The notes beneath the pieces were generated by a model. It was not told where the DNA came from, did not search any database, and saw only the letters and a list, made by a program, of their open reading frames with translations. From Corynebacterium pollutisoli (GTDB lineage: Bacteria; Actinomycetota; Actinomycetes; Mycobacteriales; Mycobacteriaceae): a DNA stretch of 64,000 nt. The position numbers and the translations under genes were made by a program. Location of the stretch: positions 62,001-126,000 of the forward strand of contig NZ_FXAR01000007.1 in assembly GCF_900177745.1 (NCBI RefSeq). Direction: 5' to 3'. Each line of letters begins with the position of its first letter. The stretch's first letter is position 1. Below, piece after piece: positions 57,301 through 64,000 of this stretch.

Positions 57301-58858
57301 AGACCAGGTCGATGACCGCGTCGAAGACGTCGCGGGAGAGGTCGCGGTAGGGCCGGGCGCGGCGCACGGCGGCGTACCACTCCTCGACGTCGAGGTCCTC
57401 CACGGCGACCGCCGCGACGGTCTGCTGGGCGAGCACGTCGAGCGGGTTCGCGGGCACGTGCAGCTCCTCGATGAGCCCCTCCCGCATCCGGGCGACCGTC
57501 ACCGCCGACTGCACCAGGTCGGCCCGGTGTTTGGGGTGGAAACTGCCGTGGCTCACCGCGCCGACGGAGTGCCCGGCGCGGCCCACGCGCTGCAGGCCGG
57601 ACGCCACCGAGGGCGGCGACTCGACCTGCACCACCAGCTCGACCGCACCCATGTCGATGCCCAGCTCGAGCGAACTCGTCGCCACGACGGCCCGTAGCGA
57701 ACCCTCCTTGAGCATCTGCTCGGTCAGGGCGCGTTCGTCCTTCGACACGGACCCGTGGTGGGCGCGCGCGATCACCGGCGGCGCGGTCCCGGCCACGTCC
57801 ACCGACTTCATCAGTTGCGCCGGGTCCCGCCGCAGGGGCGGTGACAGCGACTCCGGGGCGTGCTCGGCAGCCCAGATCTCGTTGAGGCGGCTGGTGAGGC
57901 GCTCGGCGGTGCGCCGCGAGTTGACGAACACCAGCGTCGACCGGTGCGCCATGACCCGCGTGTACACGTCCTGTTCGATGGAGGGCCAGATGGACTTCTG
58001 CTGCGGCAGCGCCGACTCCCCCGGCCCCGGCAGTCCGAGCTGGTCGTCGATGGTGGCCTCCCCGATCGTCGACCCCGTCTCCGGCACCGGCAGGTCGGAC
58101 ATGTCCTCCACGCCGACGTGCACGTCGAGCTCCCACTCCTTCGACGCGGGCGGGGCGATGATCTCGACCGGCCGGTCGCCGCCGAGGAAGTCGGCCACCG
58201 TGGTCAGGGGGCGCACCGTCGCGGACAGGCCGATGCGCTGGAAGCCGCCGGTGATCCGGGCCAGGCGCTCGAGGGTGAGCGCCAGGTGGACGCCGCGCTT
58301 GGTGCCGGCGAGGGCGTGGATCTCGTCGACGATGACGGTCTCCACGCCGGCGAGCACCCCCGCCGCCTTCGACGTGAGCATGAGGTACGCCGACTCCGGC
58401 GTCGTGATGAGGATGTCCGGCGGCCGCCGCAGCTGCCGCGCGCGTTCGGAGGGCGGAGTGTCTCCGGAGCGCACCCCGACCGTGATGTCGGGCACGTCCA
58501 GCCCCAGCCGCTGCGCCACGCGGGCGATGCCGTTGAGCGGGGCGCGCAGGTTGTTCTCCACGTCGACGCCGAGGGCCTTGAGCGGGGAGATGTAGAGGAC
58601 CTTCACTCCCCCGCCGCTTCTCGACGCCCCCGTCTCCACCGGCAGCGCCAGTTGGCCTTCGCGTTCCACCAGGTTGTTGAGCGCCCACAGGAACGCCGCG
58701 AGGGTCTTGCCGGAGCCGGTCGGCGCGACGACGAGGGCGTGGTCACCGGCGGAGATCGCCGACCACGCGGCCTCCTGCACGGGGGTGGGGGCGGCGAAAA
58801 CCTCCTCGAACCAGGTGGCGACCTGGGGGCGGAACCGTTCGAGGATGCTTCTGGTCAT
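54317..58858 (-). CDS. lhr: Large Lhr-type ATP-dependent DNA helicase
   Basis: 1513 residues, close to mycobacterial Lhr. N-terminal SF2 helicase core: Walker A APTGSGKTLAAFLW, motif II VDEIHAL, motif III LSATVRPL, motif IV-VI region with TLVFVNSRRTAERL, ATSSLELGIDMG and QRVGRAGHSVG. A winged-helix and a long C-terminal domain follow (Lhr-core and -CTD). It is a 3'-5' ssDNA-translocating helicase linked to the DNA-damage response in mycobacteria. ATG at 58858 was preferred over a codon 36 bases earlier. It carries two repeated CTTATCGACG words (54423, 56910). Confidence 0.93.
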   Translation of the reverse strand: MTRSILERFRPQVATWFEEVFAAPTPVQEAAWSAISAGDHALVVAPTGSGKTLAAFLWALNNLVEREGQLALPVETGASRSGGGVKVLYISPLKALGVDVENNLRAPLNGIARVAQRLGLDVPDITVGVRSGDTPPSERARQLRRPPDILITTPESAYLMLTSKAAGVLAGVETVIVDEIHALAGTKRGVHLALTLERLARITGGFQRIGLSATVRPLTTVADFLGGDRPVEIIAPPASKEWELDVHVGVEDMSDLPVPETGSTIGEATIDDQLGLPGPGESALPQQKSIWPSIEQDVYTRVMAHRSTLVFVNSRRTAERLTSRLNEIWAAEHAPESLSPPLRRDPAQLMKSVDVAGTAPPVIARAHHGSVSKDERALTEQMLKEGSLRAVVATSSLELGIDMGAVELVVQVESPPSVASGLQRVGRAGHSVGAVSHGSFHPKHRADLVQSAVTVARMREGLIEELHVPANPLDVLAQQTVAAVAVEDLDVEEWYAAVRRARPYRDLSRDVFDAVIDLVSGVYPSTDFAELRPRVVFDRVSGRLTARPGAQRVAVTSGGTIPDRGMFGVFLLGGEGAPRRVGELDEEMVYESRVGDVFTLGASSWRIEDITRDQVLVSPAPGHTGRLPFWTGDAAGRPYELGLALGAYRRCVHADPSQVTDLSGYARDNLLAFLAEQEEATGVVPDEKTLVLERFRDELGDWRVVLHAPFGRGVNAAWALAVGARIAERTGMDAQAVAGDDGIVLRLPEGEADPDASLFLFDADDIGEVVTEQVGGSALFASRFRECAARALLLPRRHPGKRAPLWQQRQRAAQLLDVARKYPSFPIILETVRECLQDVYDLPALTTVCRDLATRRVRISEVTTDQPSPFASSLLFNYTGAFMYEGDSPLAEKRAAALALDPALLAKLLGTVELRELLDPEIIAEVHASLRRPPRTPEELADALRRLGPLPLAEVTVDWASLGDRVMVVRIGGVEHLAQTLDAPLLRDGLGIPVPPGVPAQVETIVDALEQLVSRWVRTRGPFVLRDLADAFGLAVSAAHSALQPLLADARLVDGHFRQGIDEQEYCAAEVLGVIRRRSLAAARAATRPVIGSTYARFLIDWHQIGGPLRGADGVFAALEQLAGVRLPASAWESLVLPSRVRDYDPLMLDELTSNGEILIVGAGTAAARDPWIMLLPADIAADLVPDVETAGLTFIQEQVMGILRRGGGFLFADLQRELSEMVTAAELREALWGLVDAGLVSPDGFAPIRARLATTGGTTAHRARRRPNRSRLRSGPPLDMGGRWALSVPPGRDATTRSVIQGETWLDRYGVVTRGSVVNEDVLGGFALAYKVLSGFEESGKAMRGYFIEGLGAAQFSTPGVIDRLRGLDGDGLPPDLHDPELHVLAAADPANPYGAALPWPETGPSRAAGALVVLADGVLLAHLTRGGRTLTVFDTDHLALVVRALSGHNLTVEKLNGQPVFDSPHLGALREAGASISPRGARLGGRAAAPRTPVRGRRVTDVIEGISFDDE

Positions 58859-58892
58859 GCCCAACTTTAACCCGCGCGGTAATGTCAAGGGC

Positions 58893-59651
58893 ATGACAGT
58901 TCACCTTGACGACGCCCGCCTCACCCACCTCCTCGCACAGGGAACGGGCGAGATTCTCAAGGGCGTCCGCAATGTCGGCGTCCTGCGCGGGCGCAACCTC
59001 GGTGACGCCGGCGACGACCTGGCCCAGAACTGGATCGCGCGCGTCCTGGAGCAGCACCGCCCGGACGATGGTTTTCTCTCCGAGGAGATGGCCGACAACC
59101 CGGAGCGCCTGGACAAGGACCGCGTGTGGATCATCGATCCGCTCGACGGCACCAAGGAGTTCGCCACCGGCCGCCAGGACTGGGCGGTGCACATCGCCCT
59201 CGTCGAGAAGGGCACCCCGACCCACGCCGCCGTCGGCCTGCCCGATCTGGGCGTGGTCTTCAGCTCCGCGGAGTCCCGCATGGTCACCGGCCCGTACGCG
59301 AAGAAGATCGCCATCTCGCACAACCGTCCCCCGGAGGTGGCCCTGCACATAGCGGAGCAGCTGGGCTACGAGACCGCCGCGATCGGTTCCGCCGGTGCGA
59401 AGGCCATGCACGTCCTCCTCGGCGACTACGACGCCTACATCCACGCCGGTGGCCAGTACGAGTGGGATTCCGCCGCGCCCGTGGGCGTCGCTCAGGCCGC
59501 TGGCCTGCACTGCTCGCGTCTCGACGGCACGCCGCTGACCTACAACAACAAGGACACCTACCTGCCGGACATCCTCATCTGCCGCCCCGAGCTGGCCGAG
59601 GAGATCCTGTCCATGGCCGCCGCATTCCACGGGGAGCACGGCCGCTACTAA
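58893..59651 (+). CDS. cysQ: 3'(2'),5'-bisphosphate nucleotidase / inositol-phosphatase family
   Basis: Mg-dependent lithium-sensitive phosphatase that recycles PAP from sulfate assimilation. 252 residues with [12 protein letters not shown], metal-binding [15 protein letters not shown] (about residues 80-94) and [19 protein letters not shown]. CysQ is favoured over inositol monophosphatase by [15 protein letters not shown] is six bases upstream of the ATG (leaderless layout). It precedes thyA by ten bases in the conserved corynebacterial order. Confidence 0.88.
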   Translation: MTVHLDDARLTHLLAQGTGEILKGVRNVGVLRGRNLGDAGDDLAQNWIARVLEQHRPDDGFLSEEMADNPERLDKDRVWIIDPLDGTKEFATGRQDWAVHIALVEKGTPTHAAVGLPDLGVVFSSAESRMVTGPYAKKIAISHNRPPEVALHIAEQLGYETAAIGSAGAKAMHVLLGDYDAYIHAGGQYEWDSAAPVGVAQAAGLHCSRLDGTPLTYNNKDTYLPDILICRPELAEEILSMAAAFHGEHGRY

Positions 59652-59661
59652 GGTGGTCGGC

Positions 59662-60467
<806 letters not shown>

Positions 60468-60468
<1 letters not shown>

Positions 60469-61007
60469 TGGCCGTCCTCGGAGCGATCTGGGCACAGTCC
60501 CTCGACGGCATCATCGGCGACGGCGTGGGCATGCCGTGGCACGTCCCGGAGGATCTCGCGCATTTCCGCGAGGTCACCCACGGCCACCCCGTCATCATGG
60601 GGCGTCGCACGTGGCTGAGCCTGCCGGAGCGTTTCCGCCCCCTGCCGGGGCGGGAGAACATCATCCTGTCCACCCGCGAGCCCGGCGGGTGGTCGGCGGG
60701 CGGTACCGTCGTCGACACGCTCCCGCTTATCGACGCCCCCCAGGCCTGGATCATGGGCGGCGGCCAGGTCTACTCGGCGACGGTGGCGGACTGTGACGTG
60801 CTCGTCGTCACGCTCATCGGCGTGCAGATCGGCGACGCCCTCGGCGAACGCGCCGTCCGCGCCCCCGAGATCCCCGCCGACTTCGGGCTGGTGTCCGACA
60901 CCGACTGGCTGGTGTCCGATAATGGACGCCTCACCCTGGGCGACGAGCCCAGCGATCTCCCCCTGCGCTACCGTTTCCTGCGCTACGAACGAAAGAAGGC
61001 CGCCTGA
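60468..61007 (+). CDS. folA: Dihydrofolate reductase
   Basis: NADPH-dependent reduction of dihydrofolate produced by ThyA. 179 residues: GAIWAQSLDGIIGDGVGMPWHVPEDLAHFREVT holds the substrate Asp/Glu and Trp positions, PVIMGRRTWLSLP the NADPH site, and IMGGGQVYS the Gly-Gly motif. A GTG one codon earlier is possible. A repeated CTTATCGACG word is at 60726-60735. It ends directly before the mycoredoxin start. Confidence 0.95.
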
Positions 61008-61262
61008 ATGTCCGAGAACCACGTCACCATCTACGCCACCACCTGGTGCCCGTACTGCATCAACCTTAAGAAGCGCCTCGACCGCACCGAGACCCCCTAC
61101 GAGCTCATCGACGTCGAGCTCGACGCCGAGGCCGCCGCCTGGGTCGAGTCCGTCAACGACGGCAACCGCATCGTGCCCACCGTGAAGTACTCCGACGGCA
61201 CGCACGCCACCAACCCGGAGGCCTCCGCCGTGCGCCGCAAGCTGGAGGAGCTGACGGCCTAG
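61008..61262 (+). CDS. mrx1: Mycoredoxin-1-like glutaredoxin
   Basis: Mycothiol-dependent oxidoreductase reducing mixed disulfides. 84 residues of the glutaredoxin fold with CPYC in TTWCPYCINLKKRL and the cis-Pro in RIVPTVKYSDG. C. glutamicum Mrx1 also lies beside thyA-folA and uses CPYC. It begins at the base after the folA stop; its end overlaps the convergent small gene by four bases. Confidence 0.9.
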   Translation: MSENHVTIYATTWCPYCINLKKRLDRTETPYELIDVELDAEAAAWVESVNDGNRIVPTVKYSDGTHATNPEASAVRRKLEELTA

Positions 61263-61537
61263 TCGTCGTCCTCTTCACCGAAGAGCGCCACCATGTCCTC
61301 GGGGGACAGGGAGGCGTTGAGGCCGGCCAGCTCGAGGGAGTAGACCTGCTTGAGGTAGTGCTCGAGGACACCGGCCAGCTGCTTGGCGTCGACCTTGTTG
61401 AGCAGCAGGAGGCGCTTGGAGGAGCCGCCGGGGACCTGCTTGTCAATGGACAGCACCGGGACGCCATCCTTGGTCACGATCTCGGCGACGATGTCACGGC
61501 GCTGGACGTCGATGAAGGTCGGCTGGTTCTGGGCCAC
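61259..61537 (-). CDS. Hypothetical cytoplasmic protein
   Basis: 92 residues, no membrane segment. NQPTFIDVQRRDIVAEIVTKDGVPVLSID then KRLLLLNKVDAKQLAGVLEHYLKQVY and an acidic end GEEDDD. It looks like a small alpha/beta protein of corynebacteria; function not recognised. GTG at 61537 is chosen because AAAGGA is seven bases upstream; an in-frame GTG at 61555 lies before that site. Confidence 0.6.
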   Translation of the reverse strand: MAQNQPTFIDVQRRDIVAEIVTKDGVPVLSIDKQVPGGSSKRLLLLNKVDAKQLAGVLEHYLKQVYSLELAGLNASLSPEDMVALFGEEDDD

Positions 61538-61661
61538 GGCGTGGTCCTTTCTCACTGGAATGATGTGTTCCTTCCCAGGATAGTTGGCCCGGGTCCGGTT
61601 TCCGACACGTCCCCCTCGTGCGGTACCCTCACCTATGGTGCGGGCAACACTCCGGCACCTC

Positions 61662-61737
61662 GCCCTAGTAGCTCAGTGGATAGAGCACGGCTCTCCTAAA
61701 GCCGGTGTCGGAGGTTCGATTCCTCTCTGGGGCACCA
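61662..61737 (+). tRNA. tRNA-Arg (anticodon CCT)
   Basis: Acceptor GCCCTAG/CTGGGGC (one T-G pair), D arm GCTC-AGTGGATA-GAGC, anticodon loop CTCCTAA giving CCT, T arm GGAGGTTCGATTCCTC, discriminator A and encoded CCA. It decodes AGG. Two long hairpins follow directly. Confidence 0.95.
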
Positions 61738-61739
61738 CT

Positions 61740-61804
61740 GGCGATCGCCGGTACGTAAGCCGATTTTCGGCCCCTGAAATCGAGGGAACGTACCGGCGAT
61801 CGCC
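61740..61804. repeat. Long inverted repeat downstream of tRNA-Arg, hairpin 1
   Basis: Perfect 17-bp arms GGCGATCGCCGGTACGT (61740-61756) and its complement (61788-61804) around a 31-base loop; TTTGTC follows. It might stop tRNA transcription, but it is far longer than a usual terminator, and a similar hairpin comes next. Confidence 0.8.
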
Positions 61805-61810
61805 TTTGTC

Positions 61811-61879
61811 AGGTAGATCATCGTGCAGCAGTGAGCTTTTGCAGGTCGTTTCCGGTCCCTCCTGCACGATGATCTACCT
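61811..61879. repeat. Long inverted repeat downstream of tRNA-Arg, hairpin 2
   Basis: Perfect 18-bp arms AGGTAGATCATCGTGCAG (61811-61828) and its complement (61862-61879) around a 33-base loop. Same architecture as hairpin 1 with unrelated arm sequence; only six bases separate them. No function recognised. Confidence 0.8.
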
Positions 61880-61914
61880 CTCAGGACTGACACCACCCCC
61901 GCCCCGTTGCTATT

Positions 61915-61937
61915 GTGACGGTTGTTAACAATGTGAC
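61915..61937. promoter_or_regulatory. Palindrome with GTGAC flanks before the DUF1906 gene
   Basis: TTGTTAACAA (61922-61931) lies between GTGAC at 61915 and GTGAC at 61933; GTGAC, GTTAAC and GTGAC start nine bases apart. The site ends 16 bases before the ATG. It may be an operator; which regulator is not known. Confidence 0.4.
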
Positions 61938-61953
61938 AATTCCGGGAGTCTCC

Positions 61954-62790
61954 ATGTCCACCATGAACCGCCGCGGTTTCCTCCGCGCCTCGGCCCTCAC
62001 CCTCGCCGCCGGCACGCTCGGTACCGCCGCCGTCGCCGCCCCGCAGGCCACCGCCCAGGGCCGCATCCTGGGCACCGTCATCGACTACGCGGCCGGAGTG
62101 CCCTCCGCCGCCTCCATCAAGGCAGCGGGCCACCTGGGTGCCGTCCGCTACGTCTCCCAGCGCCGCCCGGGCACCGAGAACTGGATGCTGGGCAAGCCCG
62201 TCACCCTCACCGAGACCCGCTCGCTCGCCTCAGAGGGTCTGCAGACCGCCTCCGTGTACCAGTTCGGCCGCGCGGAGACCGCCGACTGGCTGCAGGGGGC
62301 CGCCGGCGCCGCCGTCCACGCCCCACAGGCCATCGCGCTGCACGTCGCCGCGGGCGGCCCGACCGGTCGCCCGATCTACGTCGCCATCGACGACAACCCG
62401 ACCCGCACCCAGTACGTCAACCAGATCCGCCCCTACCTGCAGGCCTTTCAGGCCGCGCTGACCCTCGCCGGTTACCGCACGGGTGTGTACGGCAACTACA
62501 ACGTCATCGACTGGGCGATCGCGGACGGCATCGGCACCTACTTCTGGATGCACGACTGGGGTTCCGGCGGGAAGATCCACCCGCGCACCACAATCCACCA
62601 GCTGCCCCAGAACAAGCAGAAGGTCATCGACGGCGTCACCGTGGACATCAACAACGTCTACGCCACCGACTGGGGTCAGTGGACCCCGGGCCAGTCGGGC
62701 ACGGTCACCCCGCCCGCTCCCCCGGCACAGCAGCCGGCACTGGACGTCAACCAGATCCTCGAGCTGCTCCGCCGGGCCTCGAGACTCTAG
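61954..62790 (+). CDS. Tat-exported DUF1906 protein (Rv2525c-like)
   Basis: 278 residues. Twin-arginine signal NRRGFLRASALTLAAG followed by AQATAQG-like cleavage (about residue 33). The DUF1906 glycoside-hydrolase-like TIM-barrel domain (about 38-235) has TVIDYAAGVPSA, RPIYVAIDDNPT and GVYGNYNVIDWA; the acidic residues of VAIDDN may be catalytic. M. tuberculosis Rv2525c is a Tat substrate of this family that affects the cell wall. A Pro-rich linker and short helix end the protein. CGGGAG precedes the ATG. Confidence 0.85.
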   Translation: MSTMNRRGFLRASALTLAAGTLGTAAVAAPQATAQGRILGTVIDYAAGVPSAASIKAAGHLGAVRYVSQRRPGTENWMLGKPVTLTETRSLASEGLQTASVYQFGRAETADWLQGAAGAAVHAPQAIALHVAAGGPTGRPIYVAIDDNPTRTQYVNQIRPYLQAFQAALTLAGYRTGVYGNYNVIDWAIADGIGTYFWMHDWGSGGKIHPRTTIHQLPQNKQKVIDGVTVDINNVYATDWGQWTPGQSGTVTPPAPPAQQPALDVNQILELLRRASRL

Positions 62791-63599
62791 TCCTCCAGCG
62801 CCTCCTCGATCTCGTCCTTGAGCTGGAACTCGACGAGATCGGTGAGGTCGTCGGCCGTGCCCGTCACGGCCGCGGCGACGACGAAATTCTCGCCGAAAGA
62901 CACCGACGAGTGCAGGTCGCGCTTGTCGGACCATCCCCACTTGGTGCCGATCACCCCGGGCAGCACCGAGGTCCCGAAATCCTGGCCGTAGCCGTCGGCG
63001 GCGATGGGGGTCGCCTCCGCCATGGCCACCAGGATCGGGTGCGTGGGGTCCTCCTCGAGCAGCTGGGCGATGAAGTTCACCGCGTCCCACGTGGACGTCA
63101 CGGAGAAGCCCCAGCGGTCCGCAGCGCGCGTCGACAGCAGGCCGTACTCCTCGGCGACCTCGTCGATGGAGTCGGGGTAGGCGCGGTAGAGCTGCCCGGC
63201 CACCTTGTCGGACGAGGAGCTGATCATGGTGATGGCGTCGTACTGCTCGGCGAGGGTGCCGTGCTCGATGACGTACGCCGCGATGTAGAGCTTGATGAGG
63301 CTCAGGGCCGGCCGCGCGAAACGCTCCGTCGCCGTGCCCGTCCGGTAGCCGTCGGAGATGCGGTAGAAGCTCACCTGTGAGCCGGTGGAGTTCTCCACGA
63401 AGGAGTCCAGATCCGGGCCGGCGACGGTCACCGGTTTCACCTCCTGCTTCTCGACGACCTCGGGGGTGGCGGCGACCGTCTCGGGCGCGGCGTCGATAAG
63501 CGGGGTGTCGCGGGGCAGACCGAGGACCGCGACCAACGGGATGGCGACGAGCACCGTGGTGACCACGGCGATCACCACCCGGGAAAAGGTTGTTGACAC
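62787..63599 (-). CDS. Secreted serine hydrolase, penicillin-binding-like fold
   Basis: 270 residues. One N-terminal membrane/signal segment (VVIAVVTTVLVAIPLVAVLG), a linker, then a domain with SxxK as SLIK in ALSLIKLYIAAYV, SxD in SSSSDKVAG in place of SxN, and a weak third motif in GTKWGWSDK. The order matches serine beta-lactamase-like proteins, but the second and third motifs depart from consensus, so enzyme activity is uncertain. A related lipoprotein is at 27896. GTG start at 63599. A repeated CTTATCGACG word lies at 63491-63500. Confidence 0.65.
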   Translation of the reverse strand: MSTTFSRVVIAVVTTVLVAIPLVAVLGLPRDTPLIDAAPETVAATPEVVEKQEVKPVTVAGPDLDSFVENSTGSQVSFYRISDGYRTGTATERFARPALSLIKLYIAAYVIEHGTLAEQYDAITMISSSSDKVAGQLYRAYPDSIDEVAEEYGLLSTRAADRWGFSVTSTWDAVNFIAQLLEEDPTHPILVAMAEATPIAADGYGQDFGTSVLPGVIGTKWGWSDKRDLHSSVSFGENFVVAAAVTGTADDLTDLVEFQLKDEIEEALED

Positions 63600-63612
63600 G
63601 TCTGAACATGAT

Positions 63613-63648
63613 AGCGCCGCCACCACGTTTTCACGTGATGGCGGCGCT
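63613..63648 (-). terminator. Hairpin between the symporter and hydrolase genes
   Basis: 10-bp stem AGCGCCGCCA/TGGCGGCGCT with inner CACGT/ACGTG. It follows the symporter stop by 24 bases on the minus strand; the downstream T run is weak. Confidence 0.55.
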
Positions 63649-63672
63649 GGGGTCTAGCGGGAGGTCAGGCGA

Positions 63673-64000
63673 CTAGTGGTCGACCGGAGCCTCGACGCCG
63701 ACGCCGGTGAGGGAGCGGACCTCCATCTCAGCCTGGAGGTGATCCAGGTTGTCCGGCTTGGTGGCCAGGGTGGCGATGATACCGGCGATGAACGCGAGCG
63801 GGATCGAGACCAGGCCCGGGCTGGTGAGCGGGAAGATCGACCAGTCAGCACCGGAGATCATCGAGGTGGGGGTGCCGGAGACGGCCGGGGAGAAGAAGAT
63901 CAGGACCAGAGCCGAGATGACACCGGTGTACATGGAGGCGACGGCACCAGCGGTGTTGAAGCGCTTCCAGTACAGGGAGAACAGGATGGTCGGGACGTTC
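63673..64000 (-). CDS. mctC: Sodium/solute symporter, C-terminal part (MctC-like), cut by window end
   Basis: About 108 C-terminal residues are visible; the 5' part lies beyond the window. VPTILFSLYWKRFNTAGAVASMYTG and ISALVLIFFSPAVSGTP match the solute:sodium symporter family, closest to corynebacterial MctC for acetate, propionate and pyruvate. Two membrane helices are seen and a short hydrophilic tail ending APVDH. Gene name rests on the family and on synteny near thyA-mrx1. Confidence 0.75.
   Translation of the reverse strand, partial: NVPTILFSLYWKRFNTAGAVASMYTGVISALVLIFFSPAVSGTPTSMISGADWSIFPLTSPGLVSIPLAFIAGIIATLATKPDNLDHLQAEMEVRSLTGVGVEAPVDH

Noticed and set aside
61740-61879. CRISPR array
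   Set aside because: The repeats are inverted pairs with different arms, not direct repeats with spacers, and no cas gene is present.
61662-61879. Genomic island integrated at tRNA-Arg
   Set aside because: No integrase, no repeat of the tRNA 3' end, and the flanking genes keep the usual corynebacterial order.

Overview
The window looks like chromosomal DNA of a high-GC Corynebacterium. The gene order betP-rsmI-pmt, galU-glp-rimJ-glpR, mprAB-pepD-moaB, the zinc-free ribosomal protein genes, amtR, purN-purH, uvrD-chorismate mutase, pgi, cysQ-thyA-folA-mrx1 and an mctC-like symporter at the end matches the conserved corynebacterial (and partly mycobacterial) order. Mycoredoxin, AmtR, PMT and a gephyrin-like Glp with its receptor GlpR point to the same group. 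There is no rRNA gene, so I do not name a species. No gene-free stretch exceeds 300 bases.

Layout. 0-4.4 kb: osmolyte transporter (betP), 16S rRNA methyltransferase, protein mannosyltransferase. 4.5-6.7 kb: zinc-finger membrane protein, DoxX, and two alkylation-repair genes (ogt, tag). 6.7-9.4 kb: three tandem copies of an unrecognised membrane-anchored protein, the third broken, with a tRNA-Ala between copies two and three. 9.5-14.3 kb: the cell-division pair glp/glpR with rimJ and galU, then a 5-formyl-THF cyclo-ligase. 14.3-19.7 kb: SAF-domain protein, mscL, moaB, and the envelope-stress set pepD-mprB-mprA. 19.7-24.1 kb: rpmF-rpmE2 and rpmB-rpmG-rpsN-rpsR, all zinc-free types, flanking a CPBP protease and a collapsed two-component system. 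24.1-33.0 kb: amtR, RDD proteins, a CitE-like lyase, a secreted beta-lactamase-like lipoprotein, purH, purN and perM. 33.2-38.9 kb: two M23 peptidases around a PadR-controlled ABC exporter whose permease carries a nonsense codon. 38.9-46.2 kb: uvrD/pcrA, chorismate mutase, SSADH, pgi. 46.2-48.9 kb: a radical-SAM/SPASM enzyme, a 58-residue probable RiPP precursor and a broken membrane protein related to the 6.7-9.4 kb family. 49-54 kb: GCS2 ligase, HNH protein, YccF, DedA, Nei-type glycosylase. 54.3-61.5 kb: Lhr helicase, cysQ, thyA, folA, mycoredoxin. 61.6-64 kb: tRNA-Arg with two long hairpins, a Tat-exported DUF1906 protein, a serine hydrolase-like protein and the end of a sodium/solute symporter.

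The most novel item is the RiPP-like cassette at 46191-48185: precursor and maturase overlap by eight bases, and the enzyme has complete radical-SAM and SPASM cysteine motifs, although its frame is broken once. The second is a DNA word (core CTTATCGACG, often GCTTATCGACGCC) present at least twelve times, in both orientations and several reading frames. Regulatory-looking structures include GTNAC-type repeats before betP and an M23 peptidase, a perfect palindrome before padR, two 29-bp palindromes at 4.4 kb and paired 17-18 bp hairpins after tRNA-Arg.

Six loci carry frameshifts or a nonsense codon. Some lie in homopolymers, so read errors and true gene decay cannot be separated from this sequence alone.
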